This document shows, piece after piece, positions 13,466 to 26,320 of a stretch of DNA of 64,000 nucleotides. Within the stretch, counting starts at the first letter, position 1. Every line of letters starts with the position of its first letter. This stretch comes from Parus major (lineage: Eukaryota; Chordata; Aves; Passeriformes; Paridae), in the NCBI RefSeq assembly GCF_001522545.3, contig NC_031776.1, forward strand, positions 32,564,709 through 32,628,708. The letters run 5' to 3'. Below the pieces are notes generated by a model that was not told the DNA's origin, did not search any database, and was given only the letters and a program-made list of their open reading frames with translations. The translations under genes and the position numbers were made by a program.

Positions 13466-16400
13466 AATTCACTGGAAATAACTGTCCAGAGACCAAAAAG
13501 AGTTGTGAGAGGTTTTCAGTAATTTGCTTTTTCTTTTTCCCCCCTTTTTATTTTTCGCAAGAGTGAGAGCTGGTGAAGTCGCTGAGCACATAACCACGGC
13601 TGACAGCAAGGTCAGGGTTTCCACCAAGCTGTGAAGCTTGTTCTTAGCACAGCACTTCCAGCTGCAAAACACAGGCCAAACTCAGGGTTATTGCTGTCAC
13701 ATACATTTAAGAGGTGACAGTCATGAAAGAAAGGGCACAGAGTCCACCAGAGGTACAGTTCATACATTAGCAATTTCACAACCCATCTGTTAAGTTCTTA
13801 TCTCTTTAGATTTATTGACAAAATAAAGCTCTAAGAAGACAGAGGCATCTTCTAATCATTCAGAAGGCTGAAATAAAACATTTCCAAATCATGATACGCT
13901 GTATTTTTTTGTCATTTTTACAGGATGTTACAAGTCTCAGTTATTCATGGAGTGTTTAAACTATTTAAAGTGAAGCTGGAGACAGCATTGTCTGCTTTTC
14001 TCTTACAGAGTTTCAAACTAAAGGACTTATCAGGTCCCAAAAAATTCAGTGTTGAATCTGGTCTCATAACATAAAAAAGAGGAAGTTTTGGTGTTCTTGT
14101 CTTTCCAGAGTATTATTGACACTCTGCAAATGGGGAGAAATTTAGAAGCCTGCACCACCTCTAAAGCATTGACAAAATTTCTGACATTTCTGGTTGACAT
14201 GTATGTTTTTCTTAATTATCTCTTATTTTATTGTAGACCAAACTCTCCAAGCTCAACAGCCAATCATATGTAGGGACTCTCATTGATTGTGATTAAATTC
14301 TTTCTGTTTCTCAGTAATGATGGATAAATGCTCCAATTAATTATAGAATTAACTGTTCTCAATACCATTACAGAGCTACATTTTTTTAATCTATATTAGC
14401 ATGATTTAGCAATTAAGATCAACATAATGAAAAATACTAAGAATTTTAAAAAATTGAGAGGATTTACTTACAAACTTTCAGACACATGAACAAAACACCT
14501 CTGGAAGCTGAGGTAGCACAGATGGAAGGCTTCACCATGGTGCTTTCACAGCTTGTCCCCCTCCTCTGGACAGCCATTCTGTTTGGACAAAATCCTTTTG
14601 TTATGGCCCCAACCATATCTTAAAATTAAATTTGCTATTTCCACTGCTGGTTTAAATTCCAACTATTTTACTTTACTGAGTAACTCCCTAAATTTGTTTA
14701 TTGCAACAATCTTTTAATTTGCATGTGGATAAATTCATGTACAATTTCTTAGGTGGGCCACAAGGATGAGAATACAGTCAAGAAATCTGTTTCTAGGAAG
14801 CTCTAAATTACATTTGCAATATATTTTAGTAATAACAATCAAGCCTGTCTCATTTCCTTGGGATTAACGATTAGCTGGAAGAGCTGATGGCCTCAAGTAG
14901 GAGTCCTTATTTTATTAGAGGTAATTGTATTTTTTTGTTTTGTTTTTAATTAGGCAACAATTACAAAAAATCCTGACTTCTCTGTGTGTAAGAGGAATGA
15001 AAGCATCACAGGAGAACAAAACACAATCACTCAGACAGAGAAAACGTCTCTTTAAAGTGTTTGATAACCTTTGGTAGGAATAGCAGGTTAATACTGCAAC
15101 AAACCAGTATTTTCTGTGGGTTTCATCTGTTCTCTCAAGTGTTTGTGTTTCTCTGCTCCCAGTGGGGTTTTTTGTTGATGTTTTGAAAAATGAAACATGT
15201 AGATTTTGAGAAACATTTGTAAATCTATTGTGCACTTCTGGAAAAGGTTTTCCAACATAATCTTTTATGATGAGTTGCTCTGTCTGACTTCAAGTCTGAC
15301 AGCTAAAATGCATTGCAAATGGGTGAGGAAAAGGAAAACTGGAAAAAGTCAAAGAAAACATAAAAACTCACAAGCCCCTGGGGAGATAAAAGCCTAAACC
15401 AAACCGAAGCACAAAAGAAGAGTCAGAGGTTTACAAACCACTTTAACCCCTCTTACCAAAAATATATTAGAACAGTTAAGTCATTGCAAGTACCCAGAAA
15501 ACATTAGGGAAACGGGTAACAACCAACACAAGTTCATCAAGAACTGTGACACGATTGTGACAAATTTCTTCACTGTCAGTTGTGTCAATGATTTTCCAAT
15601 ATCACAGTGAAAAACTTGTGCTACTTTTTGAGCTTTTCTTGCACTGACACGATTTAAATGAGCTTGTTAGGATGGAGAGTGAAAAACTGCCAGCAAACAC
15701 TCACTGAGAAGGAAGGCAGGAGGGGCTGAAGTGTCACAAAGTCAGACCTGGCAAGCAGCTCCTGATCCTCAGGTTCCTGTAAGGACAGCTTTTATTAGTG
15801 ACCAGTGAAGGTCAGAGCCCACACATGTAAAATTTACACCCAACATGAAGCAAAAGGGAACTGCAAACACATTTGAAAATGAAAACAAGTTTTTAGAAAA
15901 TCAAGATGATCTTGAGTGGTGGAGTTGATCTGAAAAAAGAAAAAATAAAGGAGTTAAAATCAGTAGGAATTAATTTTGTGCTTAGACAGGAACAATCGTC
16001 TGCACAACTACAGAGTGGTGAGAAGCACCCAGTTATGGGTGCTCTAAATCAGAAAAAATTGTGGAGCTCAACCAAAAGTATCTGAGAAGTGCAGAAGGTG
16101 TGACCAGAGGTTTACACAATCTGCAGTTCACATAGGCATCCACATACAGCTGCCACCCCTGATTTTGGGGAGAGAACAAAAGGGTGATACAGCGATTTCA
16201 CAGATAAAGCCATGGGCAAAAATGCTTGAGATCAGATGGATTCTGAGGACAAGTTTTTCTGTGCCTGACCACGTTGCTCTTGGGTTCCTTGGCAGTTTTT
16301 TGCACTTCCCAAGAGATGTTGTCAAGAACAGGGAAGGGAAGAAGCCTTCTTGGTGTGCCTGACAAGCAGGATCACACATCTTGAGTAAGAAAAACTTAAC

Positions 16401-19400
16401 TCACTAGAGGAAATGGTATGCAAAGTTCAGATCAGTTTGATCTTCATTTTCCAAACAATTTATAAATTAGCTTCATCTTGCAGGTTTTCCACTCTCCTTA
16501 AATGTGTTAGTTATAACTCCTAAGTGCTGTGGCTAAAGAGAACCGGTGCCCATGACAATGCTGATTTCAGTTCAAGCACACTCTTGATGACTTTTTCTTT
16601 GTTAACTTATTTGTCTTTGCTTTGTGAAATTATCTGCCATTTGCTCATCATGTTCTGCAAATCCTCTGCAGTAATAACTACATGCAGCAGCCCTTCTGTC
16701 TAGTCAGTCGAGATTTGACAGCCTCTGTTTGTTAAACGAATCACTTCACTGAGACTTTGGAACACACTTTTCATCTCCCTCCATTCTCATTATCCAGCTA
16801 AGGTCCTTATAACATATGGTCCTATTTTCCTAATTGCATCCACAGTTCCACGTCAAAGCAAGCTAATCTTTCAAACCGTCAGGCTAATCAGTACAAAATG
16901 CATGGCCACTGTTTGCACACATGCTGGTAACAAGAGGGGAACAGGACCTACACAAATCAGAAAATGCCACCGAGTCCCAGCTGCCTTGTTTATTCCTCCC
17001 TCATTTTCTAAGATTATCTGAAATGCATCTTCTTTGGAATCTACATTTTCAGAGTGATTTTCTCAGCAGAGAACCATTAGCACTGGTGGCTGACGTCCTA
17101 CCCAGCCAGACCTCCATAAAACACAACTTTCACTAGTGATTCCCATGAGACAGATCTTTAGGTGAAGGAATAATACTCTATAAAATGTTCTTATTATCCT
17201 CAAGAAAAGAACATATTATTTAGCCACCTTTAAGGCAGCAAGAAATGTAGTTGGTGTGGCAATTACCACTCAGTTGCAGGTTTCTTATTTGGTAAAAATA
17301 AAAGGTAACATGTAGCTTGTAATTTACTTATCATGACTTTGACATAATCGCAGCAAGCGTGATCATTCCTCTAAAGCAGGTTGGCTGAGGAGCTGATGCA
17401 GAGGAATGTTGGTTTGTATATTTAAGCACACAGCTGTAGACTAAAAGAAACAAAAAACTCCTTTCTTGCAGTTTAAATATATTTTTTGGTATCTGGGCCA
17501 GCTGATACATCATAGACAATTCCATCAAAGCTGTAATGAATTCAGTAGACCTGACCTAACTCCTAGTGCATCTTCAGACTGAATTATCTTTACTCATGAA
17601 TAAATGCAACAGAAACATGAAGTCTGAGACAGTTCTGTTAGGATTTCCATCAACTTTGGTTTCATTCCTGAACATCCCACATTAAACATTTTGCCATTGT
17701 GCCCTGGGCCCCTCCACGTGTGTGTGGGGCTGAGCTTTTCAGCACACACAGGAACGAAACCCACCCATTTTCTGTGTTTGGTCTGCAAACCTTTGTGCCT
17801 GTGGGAAGCATTTCTCACAGTATTGCTCCACAATAGCACAGGAGAAACAGAGCATCCTCTCAGTGAGCAGCATAAGAGGTGTAAATCCTCATTAAATTAA
17901 ACTATGGGTGCCAAGGGACAACTGGTTTATATGATCAGAATCTGGACTATCTTTAGGTATAAGCAAATGTTTCAAATATAATTAGTACAAATCATCATAA
18001 GTCTACCTTGAAAATTAGTTCCTGTAAGAGCAATTTAGGTGTCACTCCCCATTCCTGCACCGTGGACAGTCCTGTAACTTGCTCCTGGTTACACAGATCC
18101 TGGTTTTCCAACTCGAGGTCTGTTCCTAATCCATGATAACAAGCAGTGACTGAAGGAAAAGACTGTATTTTCTCACATAAATACAGAATTCAAGGGTCCT
18201 GCTCTGTTTCATTTGCGCCTTGTGTGTCTCGGATTTATCTGAAACGGGAATTGTGGAACTGTCTCCCGTAAAAGACACCTAAGTACTGCTCCATGGAAAT
18301 GCATGTATTCACACTGGGGCCCTATTTAGTGCCTTGGTTTGATCTCCAGTCTAAAGATACCTCTGAAGTAACATCAAAGCACGATTTTAGAGCAGTTTTT
18401 CTTACATGTATTACACAGAGTTGACTTGATACAATTCAACTGATACAACTCAGACTAGAAACCAGGTGGGGAGGGATTAAATGTGAGACACATGGCAGTG
18501 CTAGGAGAGGCACGTGGGAGAGGAAAAGGCTCTGGGTGTGTGTATATATAGACACAGCCTCAGAGAAGGGAGAGATTAAATAGGCTGGTGTGCAATCTGT
18601 TTGGGAAAGAGAGGGCTCAGGTGGAATGTCACAGAGGAAAGTTATGAACAACACAGAAAAAGTTAATTGGGAGCAATTATCTGCTACTTCTCAACACTGA
18701 AGGGTATGGGATGGTGCACTAAATTAATTTATGTAATTTAAGAAGAGGCAAAGGGCAGTGGTTTTTTTTTTCATGTATTCACGAATAAACTGTGGAACTG
18801 GTAATTATAGGGTGCTACAATCATAAAGAGGATCGAAAGCAATTAAACTACTAGAGGGAGGAAACTCTTCAGGGGCCAGTCTGCACTGATGTGGATGCTG
18901 TGTGGGTGAGAGCAGGGGAGCCAGGCTGCAGGTGTGCTCTCCTTCCTCAGGCATTTGCCGACAGCCACTGCCAGAGATGAAACCCTGGATGGGATGGCTC
19001 CACAGCCTAGACCATCACAGCCAGTTTTCTGGTTTAAATTCTGAGGTTTCCCTGTACAAAGAGGCCTCTCAGCAGGTAGTTTCAACCCTAGCCACTCCAG
19101 AGACTTTGGTAGGAGAAGGCAGTCACATCCCACAGCAAAAAAAACCCCAGGGTACAGTGCTGGGCAGGCAGCAATGCCTGGCAGCAATTAATACAGGTCA
19201 CATAAATATAAAATCATTTGCTTCTAAACACATGACTAAAGTTCACCTAATATCCAAAAGAAAACAAAATGTAATTAACTAAATGACGTACTCCTCTTTA
19301 TTTTTTGAGGTTTTCTGAAGAAGAGGGGGGAAAGGATGCTTAGGAGCTTGAATTCTCCGTTCCAGATAATTAAGTTCTACATTTGAGGCTTATTAAAATA

Positions 19401-21690
19401 CATTGCCCAAGAGACCAGACAGAATGTGAGATGGCTGGGTACAAAACTTTCAGAGATAAAGAGAACAAAGCTGCAAGGCCTAAATGACCTTTTATTATTC
19501 CTGAATACCTTATGATGTTGGGAAATGAAGGCTGTGAAACAGATGGAGCTGTTAACGAGTTTAGGCAGCAACAAGGCATCGGCTCAAAAAGGCTGTAGCA
19601 AAAAAGCTGGAATTTCATCTTAAATTCCGTGGGTCAGTTAAGTTCAGTCAAATGTAGAAGGGAGAAAGATAGCAAAGACTCATAACTTTTTTTTATTTTC
19701 AAAAGACAGAAGATATAAAGGCTTCTCTCCAAATGAGCTGCCACTTTTTCTCAGCCAGATGATAGCCAGCTGCCTCTGGTGGGCAGAACAGGCTGTGGAT
19801 ATCTCAGGAGAAGGGACCTGAAGATGCTCTATACCAGAGCTACCTGCTGTAGTTTATGCCTAAAAAAGTGAATTGAATCATTCAGCAGAAATCATTTAGC
19901 AGAATTCAATAAAATTCAACAGAAAACTATGGATATTGCACATGCAGACAACTGTTGCTTGAGAAAACTAGAAGTGCAGAGTTTTGTTTAAAAACTAAGG
20001 GCCCAAATAGAGTTGAGATGAGGTCATTTAGGGTGCTAGGACAGCCTGGGTCAATGCTTCTTGCACATGTCTCAGCTGTTGAACTTGATCTGTCTCACCA
20101 AACTGCACCTGACAGAAAGGTTAGATAAGCTTTGTGTTACATTTTGTACCCACCACACACAATATAGAAATGTTAATAATTTATTACCATTTGTCATTAA
20201 TATTGCAAAGTCAAGCATTCATAAGCTGGGTTGTCTGGGAAACCTTCTCTTTTGCTCTCTTGTGCTCTGTATTGATGAGATCTGTAATTACAGCAAGACT
20301 TGCCATTATTTCTGCAGGACCCTGGGCTCGTTTGGTGCACGGATCAACCACGGCTCCTTTAATGAGCACAGCTCGTCAATATTTTATTTCAGCCCCACTG
20401 TTGATTGTGTGGTTGCATCACATTTACCAGCACTGTTTAAACATGTGCTGAGGACTGACCCACTCCCCACTAACTTTCAAATCACATTCATTATTCCCTT
20501 GGTTTTGTGCAGAGCAGCTCTTTGATCCCCACTCCGACACCACAAGGACAGGGCAGGAACCTGTTAATTTCATTGTGGGAAACAGAAGTACCAACAGATG
20601 AAGGTCAAAACTGTTTGCTTATTTTGAATTTGCAGCCTGAGGACTCTGGGAGGTGACTTTTTGAGTGTGTTCAGGATTATGTGACATGAGGTACATGCAG
20701 TGCACCCCTCCTATTGCCATTAGCTGCGTCTACAAGCACTCGGAATTCCTACACATCACACCATGAGCAAATGATAAAAATATCAGAACCTGAAAATGCT
20801 GCAAGACTTGCCACATTAGGTTGAATTAAACAGTCTTGTTCAAATTATGGCGTGGCTCTTTCTTGTAGATATTTTACATTATTTGGACTTGGCTTCTCTT
20901 GCTCCCACACAGTCCCATGAGTTGATGTCCTGATGCTGCTTTCATGGAACAGCAAACCTTTCAATGGTTTTAACACAGCCAGGCTTGGCCTGAAATGAAC
21001 AATATCTAATGCTCTGTTCAATTTGGTCAATAATGCCTCCTCACAATACTGGAAACAAGGATGAACTGACCCAAGCAGTGACCTGTGTCCTCCTCTCATT
21101 CCCCTGCCTTCCACCACGCAGCTGAACAAATTAATACAACTACAAGGCAACCAGGTTCAGGACGAACAGCAAATGGTGTGTTCTCTTCCAAACCCCCAAA
21201 TAATCTACATTTGTTTTGGAACACTACCATGAATCACTTTAATCTTTCCTTTCTTGAGATATTTTTTTTTAAATTTTTTTTTATGAATTCCATCATGAGT
21301 TCCAAGCTGAACATGTCTATTCTGGGTGCATTTGAAAACTCCTTGGATGAGGATTTTAGTCATTTGCTTTTTGGTGAGTAATTGTGCTCATTTTCAGCCA
21401 GAAGGCAGTTAACCTTTTGAGACAGTCAATTGCCCTCTCTGTGTACCTACCGCTGCTCTTGCGGGTGGTGGAAGGCTAAAACTTAATAACCTAGAAAAGA
21501 TGAAGCATTAACTCCGCTCTGACAAAAACTCATTCTAAGTTTTAAGGCCAGAAATTTTCAAGGGAACCTGAGAGATTTGGTTCTCAGAGAACTATTGTAG
21601 AGTTGGAAACCTAACTTAGTACTTACTAAATCACAGTCTGTACGACTCAGGCGGCATCTATGACACTTTCTAATATTTGATTGTGATAAC

Positions 21691-21732
21691 TATTTAAAGA
21701 CTAATATTTAAAGACTAATAATTTAAAGACTA
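21691..21732. repeat. Three tandem copies of a 14-nt unit
   Basis: The unit TATTTAAAGACTAA occurs twice in perfect succession and a third time with small changes. It is a local tandem duplication in AT-rich DNA. Confidence 0.9.
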
Positions 21733-24376
21733 TTACTGAAAGATAATGTAAAATATAGGGAATGCCTGGATGAATATATCCTTTTTATCAATTAGAAAAT
21801 CTTGCTTTGCTTCAGAGAAAGAACCTTATGCACTTAAATTAATTGATGGCAATCTTTAACAAACACACCAGGAGACTGTGATTACCTATAAGCACATTAA
21901 AATTTGCATATCTTTGTAAAAAAATCCATTTAAAAAGTGTTACATTTGCATTATATATTCAAAACAAATATTGCAACATGATACTCTTGGAATACCACAT
22001 GTGATAGCAGCCAAGTTATGAAAGATTGGGCAAATGTGAAGTTGCAGGGTGAAGGGAGTCTCTGATTCCCACACTTCATTATTTCCCTGTGCACTATGAA
22101 AAATCAGAACCCATCTATGCTATACAAAGCAGGTGTTCTTTCACAGCTCCTCATTTAGCCTGGTCTTATCTCAGTGCCTTCTCACCCCCCACAGCTTTGC
22201 CACCAGGTGCTTTTCCTGCTCCAGCAGCAGGGGAACAGCAAACCCCCAAACTGGCACATCCACAGCTCCTTGCTTATCCCTGTTTGTAGGAAAAGGTCTC
22301 ATTTCTAGAAGCCTTTGTGTGGGCTTGAATAACTTAAATACAAATTAGTTCTTTCTTGAAGTGCTCTAAATCCTTAATTCCTTAAATGCTAAGAACATTT
22401 GCTACTGAGAAATGTTTTATAGAAATTTTTTTTTAACTGCAAATCCGTCTGTCTGCTTAAAGGTGAAAAGTTGCATGCATTTCTTAACAGACCCCAAATG
22501 ATCTGCTCTTCTGAGGTGCCTATTTTCAGGTGTTTTGTTGCAATCAAAATTGCAAAACTTTTTAAAATGAAAACTCAGAAAATTATATTTGTGTGTCTTT
22601 TTGATCTTCCTTCTGCTGACTACAAAGTCCAAATTCTTTAGGCAGTCATTATCTGGCAATTTTTAAGCAATTTCCTTGCCAAAACTAGAAAGAAATATTC
22701 CTACAAAGATACTTAAAAAGAGACAATACCTGCTTTGGTGATCACTCCATGCAAAGCCTTTGTGAGATCTGAATTTGAGCAGACATGCTTGGAGCTGGAA
22801 GTCTGTCTTTGTTGAAATAAGAATGAGCTGACCTGAAACAGCATTTTGACTCCTTTTTAACCACTGAGAAACTTAAAGGTGTAGCTCAAGGAATGTCCTG
22901 CATGAAAGAATAAAATGGAAACTTTTACAATGCTCAGTAATTTCTGCCCATACGAAGGACACACAGCCATTGAGCTCAGGAAAAATTATAACCCAACCTG
23001 CACATGTTGTAGCATATTAACGAGGGATGACCTGATCCTGCTGGCATGGCAATTCCATGGAAACACTGTGCAAATGAAAAAAGTTAAAGGAATGAGGATT
23101 TTTATCAGCCAGTGCCTGGCAGAGGTAGTGTCTCATGCTGTGTGATACGTGGTGGTGCCAGGTGAGCACAAACACTTCTTCCAAGAACCCTTGTGTTCAT
23201 TATTTTCATTGATCTGACAAGATTTGATTGAAAATTCAGTTTTGGCCAGTTCTAAAAGTGTTTATTTAAATTGTTTTAGTATATCAAGCGTAGTTCCTAA
23301 GTTTTGTCATGTAGTTGTTCTGCACATTTATAATCAAACCCAGTTTTCCATGGAACATCAGGATAAGATGCTCTAGCACACATTTTGGCCTTATGTCCCT
23401 AAGGACACATCCCTGGTGCAGATCCACCAGGGACCTGCTCTGCTTTCACTGCCTGGGCATGAAATTCTTCTTGTTGACTCCATGTTCCATGTGCTATTTG
23501 GTACATCATCATTTGCAAACCAATGAAAACATGTATTATTTCTTTATAAGCACTTTCTGATTTCTTAGATACTAAGCCAGGCTGTGGCTTTCTATACTGC
23601 TCATTTGTTAGGGCTGTTGTCACATTTTTTATTATTACCTGTTGGATTTTTACAACTATTCCTCCTGACCCAATGCCTGGAAATTTTTTTAAAAATAAAC
23701 CATGAGATACGCTGGTTTCTCCTAAGAAGCTTCAAGTATTCCTCCAAATTCCCAGCAAATCAGGCAACAATTATTAAACAGTTTTCACAAATCATAAACT
23801 ATTCCAGAAAACCTCCCTTCCTTAATTCATCCATGATTTAAGAGAAGCAATTATCACTGCCAAAGCTTATTTTAGGGCTGCAGCTGTAACTGACTGAGAG
23901 CACTGTGATTTCATTAATAATCAATAAAAGAGGCAATAGAAGCCTTCCCTTTAAGCACCCTATTCATCGTAAAGGAATCTTCTAGTTTGAAGCAAAAATG
24001 CAATGCAGATGGATGATGACAACATCACTGGAAATATCTTAAGGCATTTATGTATTTTTCTGTATCCAAAACCCATTGCAGAAGTCAGGCACATTTTGCA
24101 CTCACTTTTGAGCACTGTGAACACCATGAATTTAATAATGAGAGAAGTTCCGAGTCAGTGCTAGCGTAGTGCTAAATGCAACCTGTGTTTCTCATAGTTT
24201 TTTTTCCTAAGTGACAATTCTTGACAAGCCTAGACAGGCTTTTTCTCCCACTTGTTCACTGAATTCCTCCCATTTTGCCACAGAAAATTTCCAGCAGCCT
24301 CCACAGTGCAGCAGTGCAGCCAAAACCAAACATAAAATGGTGTTACAAACCCTCAATGGGGAGTGGTGGGGAAGTA

Positions 24377-24390
24377 TTTTTTTTTTTTTT
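24377..24390. repeat. Poly(T) run
   Basis: Fourteen consecutive T residues on the plus strand. Confidence 0.95.
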
Positions 24391-24927
24391 CCTACAAAAC
24401 TGGTATTTTTAACTTGAAAGTCTTGTTTTTATGTATCCAAGTTAAAAAAATCATAGTCCCTGATGGCATCAGGGAATGGTTTGCAGATGGATAGATGTTT
24501 ACATTTTCCTGCTAATATTATGATAGCAGCATTGTAATAACTGGAATATGAGAGATGAGGTTTTCAGGAAAGGGGGAAATACCTTTTGGTAAAACATAGC
24601 TGGAAGAATGATGAATCTCCATCTGTGGTAAAAGTTTTGTATCTGAACCATCTATGGGGATTTGGTGGTTTTTCCCCTTCTTCTGAGAGCAATTCTTTTC
24701 CTACAACCACTTATAATTCATTTACACCACCTATGTCAGGGAGTTCTCCAGCCCTCTCTGACATTGCCAAAGACAGTGAAAATATTACTCAAAAGAGATG
24801 CTCAGAGATTCTTCACAGCCTTTGGGATGAAAATTGTCCAAAAAACATGGGGAGAAAAACAGGACTGCAGCTCTCTGTCCTGGCTTACCTACCTCTGGAA
24901 GTGGGTGACACAAAAAGAGGAATAGAG

Positions 24928-25018
24928 AGTTATAAATTATTCTGTGTTGGAAGAGACCCACAAGGATCCCTGGAGTCCGACTGCTGGCCCTGAACAGGAT
25001 AATCCCAAGAATCTCACG
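24928..25018 (-). mobile_element. CR1 LINE 3'-end fragment, different subfamily
   Basis: The plus strand contains TGTTGGAAGAGACCCACAAG, then GATCCCTGGAGTCCGACTGC, TGGCCCTGAACAGGA and CCCAAGAATCTCAC. This is the reverse complement of a CR1 tail of the type with a GGGACCCACAAGGATCAT core, distinct from the AAAGATCATCTAGTTCC type at 3514. The left edge lacks the usual AATCATAGAAT repeats. Confidence 0.8.
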
Positions 25019-26090
25019 GTGTAATTAGCACAGAGGATGGCTAAAATGCCTGGAGGAAGATGATGTCCATGTGCAGACCCAGCTGAGCTGAATGCAGTCA
25101 GGGCTTTGCACAGAGGAACCAGCAGCATCTCCTGGAGCCTTGCACAGCTTTGTCCCCAGCAGGCAGCGAGGAGCAGGGACCAGTCATCCTGGCTCAGCTC
25201 CTGCAAAAACAGGCAGGACAAGGAGGAGGAAACACCACTCGAACCAGCACAGCCTTCCCTAGCAGGGAGGTCAATAGAGAAAAAGACTAAGGAATCGTTT
25301 TAGTTGTCAAAAGTGCCATCTTTTAATGAAAATGGCAAGCACAGAGTCACTTTTTTTTCGTGTATTACATGGCAACACTTGTCTCGCAGTCAAGTATCGC
25401 AGGCATGCTTTCAGCGCAGGGCTTTTAATGAGGTGCTTGATCCTTATGTAAAATCAGCACCAGAGCCCTTATCCAGCAGGAACTAACAAGGAGCTATAAA
25501 TGGCCCAATTACCAGACTGAAATGTCATTCACACATTTGTTATCTCCCACACCAACAAGGAAAAATAACACAGAGACACAGTAGCTGAAGGCGAATTGAA
25601 ATTACTGTCGATTGAACTAGAACTTGTAAAGCTCTTCATGCAATTCAAAGCTTTAAAATTTAATGTGAACTATATTTAGTTTCAAGCGTTAGCTGGCTTC
25701 ATTGATATTTTGTTTTAGGCTTGTCAAAAGTCACAATATCCTTATTAATAATATTAGCAGCTCTGAGTGTTGCCTACATGATGATGTAGTGAGCTCTTGA
25801 GAGGAGTTCTTTAGAGGAGTCACTTTGGGAGCAGCAGCCCTCGGCACAGAGGATTTCTGGGATGTGTAGTCTTGGAGGAGAGGTGCTCTTCTTTCAAGTC
25901 ACCATCCCTTTAATGTAAGGCATGATACCTGAAGAAAGGATTTTGCTTGTTTGTTTTTTAAATGAATTTTACAACTTAAATCTTAATCATTTTGTTGCTA
26001 AATTGTAAGCTGGTTAACTTTGCAGAACAGATGTTAATCCCATATTAGTTAGACCTTTATATTGGCAGTACTATAATGCTAAAGCAACTA
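25019..26090. other. Intergenic sequence with conserved-looking core
   Basis: There is no gene. The stretch 25310-25690 has scattered CpGs, repeated TTTTAATGA-like and CAATTA-like motifs and no repeat signature, and looks like a conserved non-coding element (untested). Confidence 0.5.
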
Positions 26091-26320
26091 AATCATAAAA
26101 TTATACAATGGTTTGTGTTGGGAGGGACCTTAAAGCTCATCTCCTTCTGACCCTCTGGCCATGGGCAGGGACACCTTCCACTAGTCCAGGTCGCTCTGAG
26201 CTCCATCCAGCCTGGTCTTGAGCACTTCAAGGGATGGAGCATCCACAGCTTCTGTGGGTGAAGGCTTCCAGTGCTTCACCACCCCCACAGCAAATAATAC
26301 ATAAATAAATAAAAATTTCC
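26091..26320 (-). mobile_element. CR1 LINE 3'-end fragment, longest copy
   Basis: The plus strand begins AATCATAAAATTATACAATG, matching the terminal AATCATAGAATCATAGAATG repeats of CR1 in reverse complement. It continues through GGGAGGGACCTTAAAGCTCA, CATGGGCAGGGACACCTTCC, CCATCCAGCCTGGTCTTGAG and TTCCAGTGCTTCACCACCCC to a diverged end. About 230 nt remain. It is non-coding and minus-oriented. Confidence 0.93.

Larger units (their letters stand above)
13466..24927. other. Intergenic desert
   Basis: About 11.5 kb without recognised genes. A triple 14-nt tandem repeat lies at 21691-21732, and a T-run at 24377-24390. Candidate conserved non-coding patches are at 16680-16900 and 20260-20450; the second overlaps a 154-codon open frame (20061-20525, plus) that resembles no protein family and is taken as chance. 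Confidence 0.6.

Noticed and set aside
20061..20525. 154-codon open frame on the plus strand
   Set aside because: It has no resemblance to a known family, overlaps a shorter frame, and lies in a conserved-looking non-coding patch; compatible with chance.
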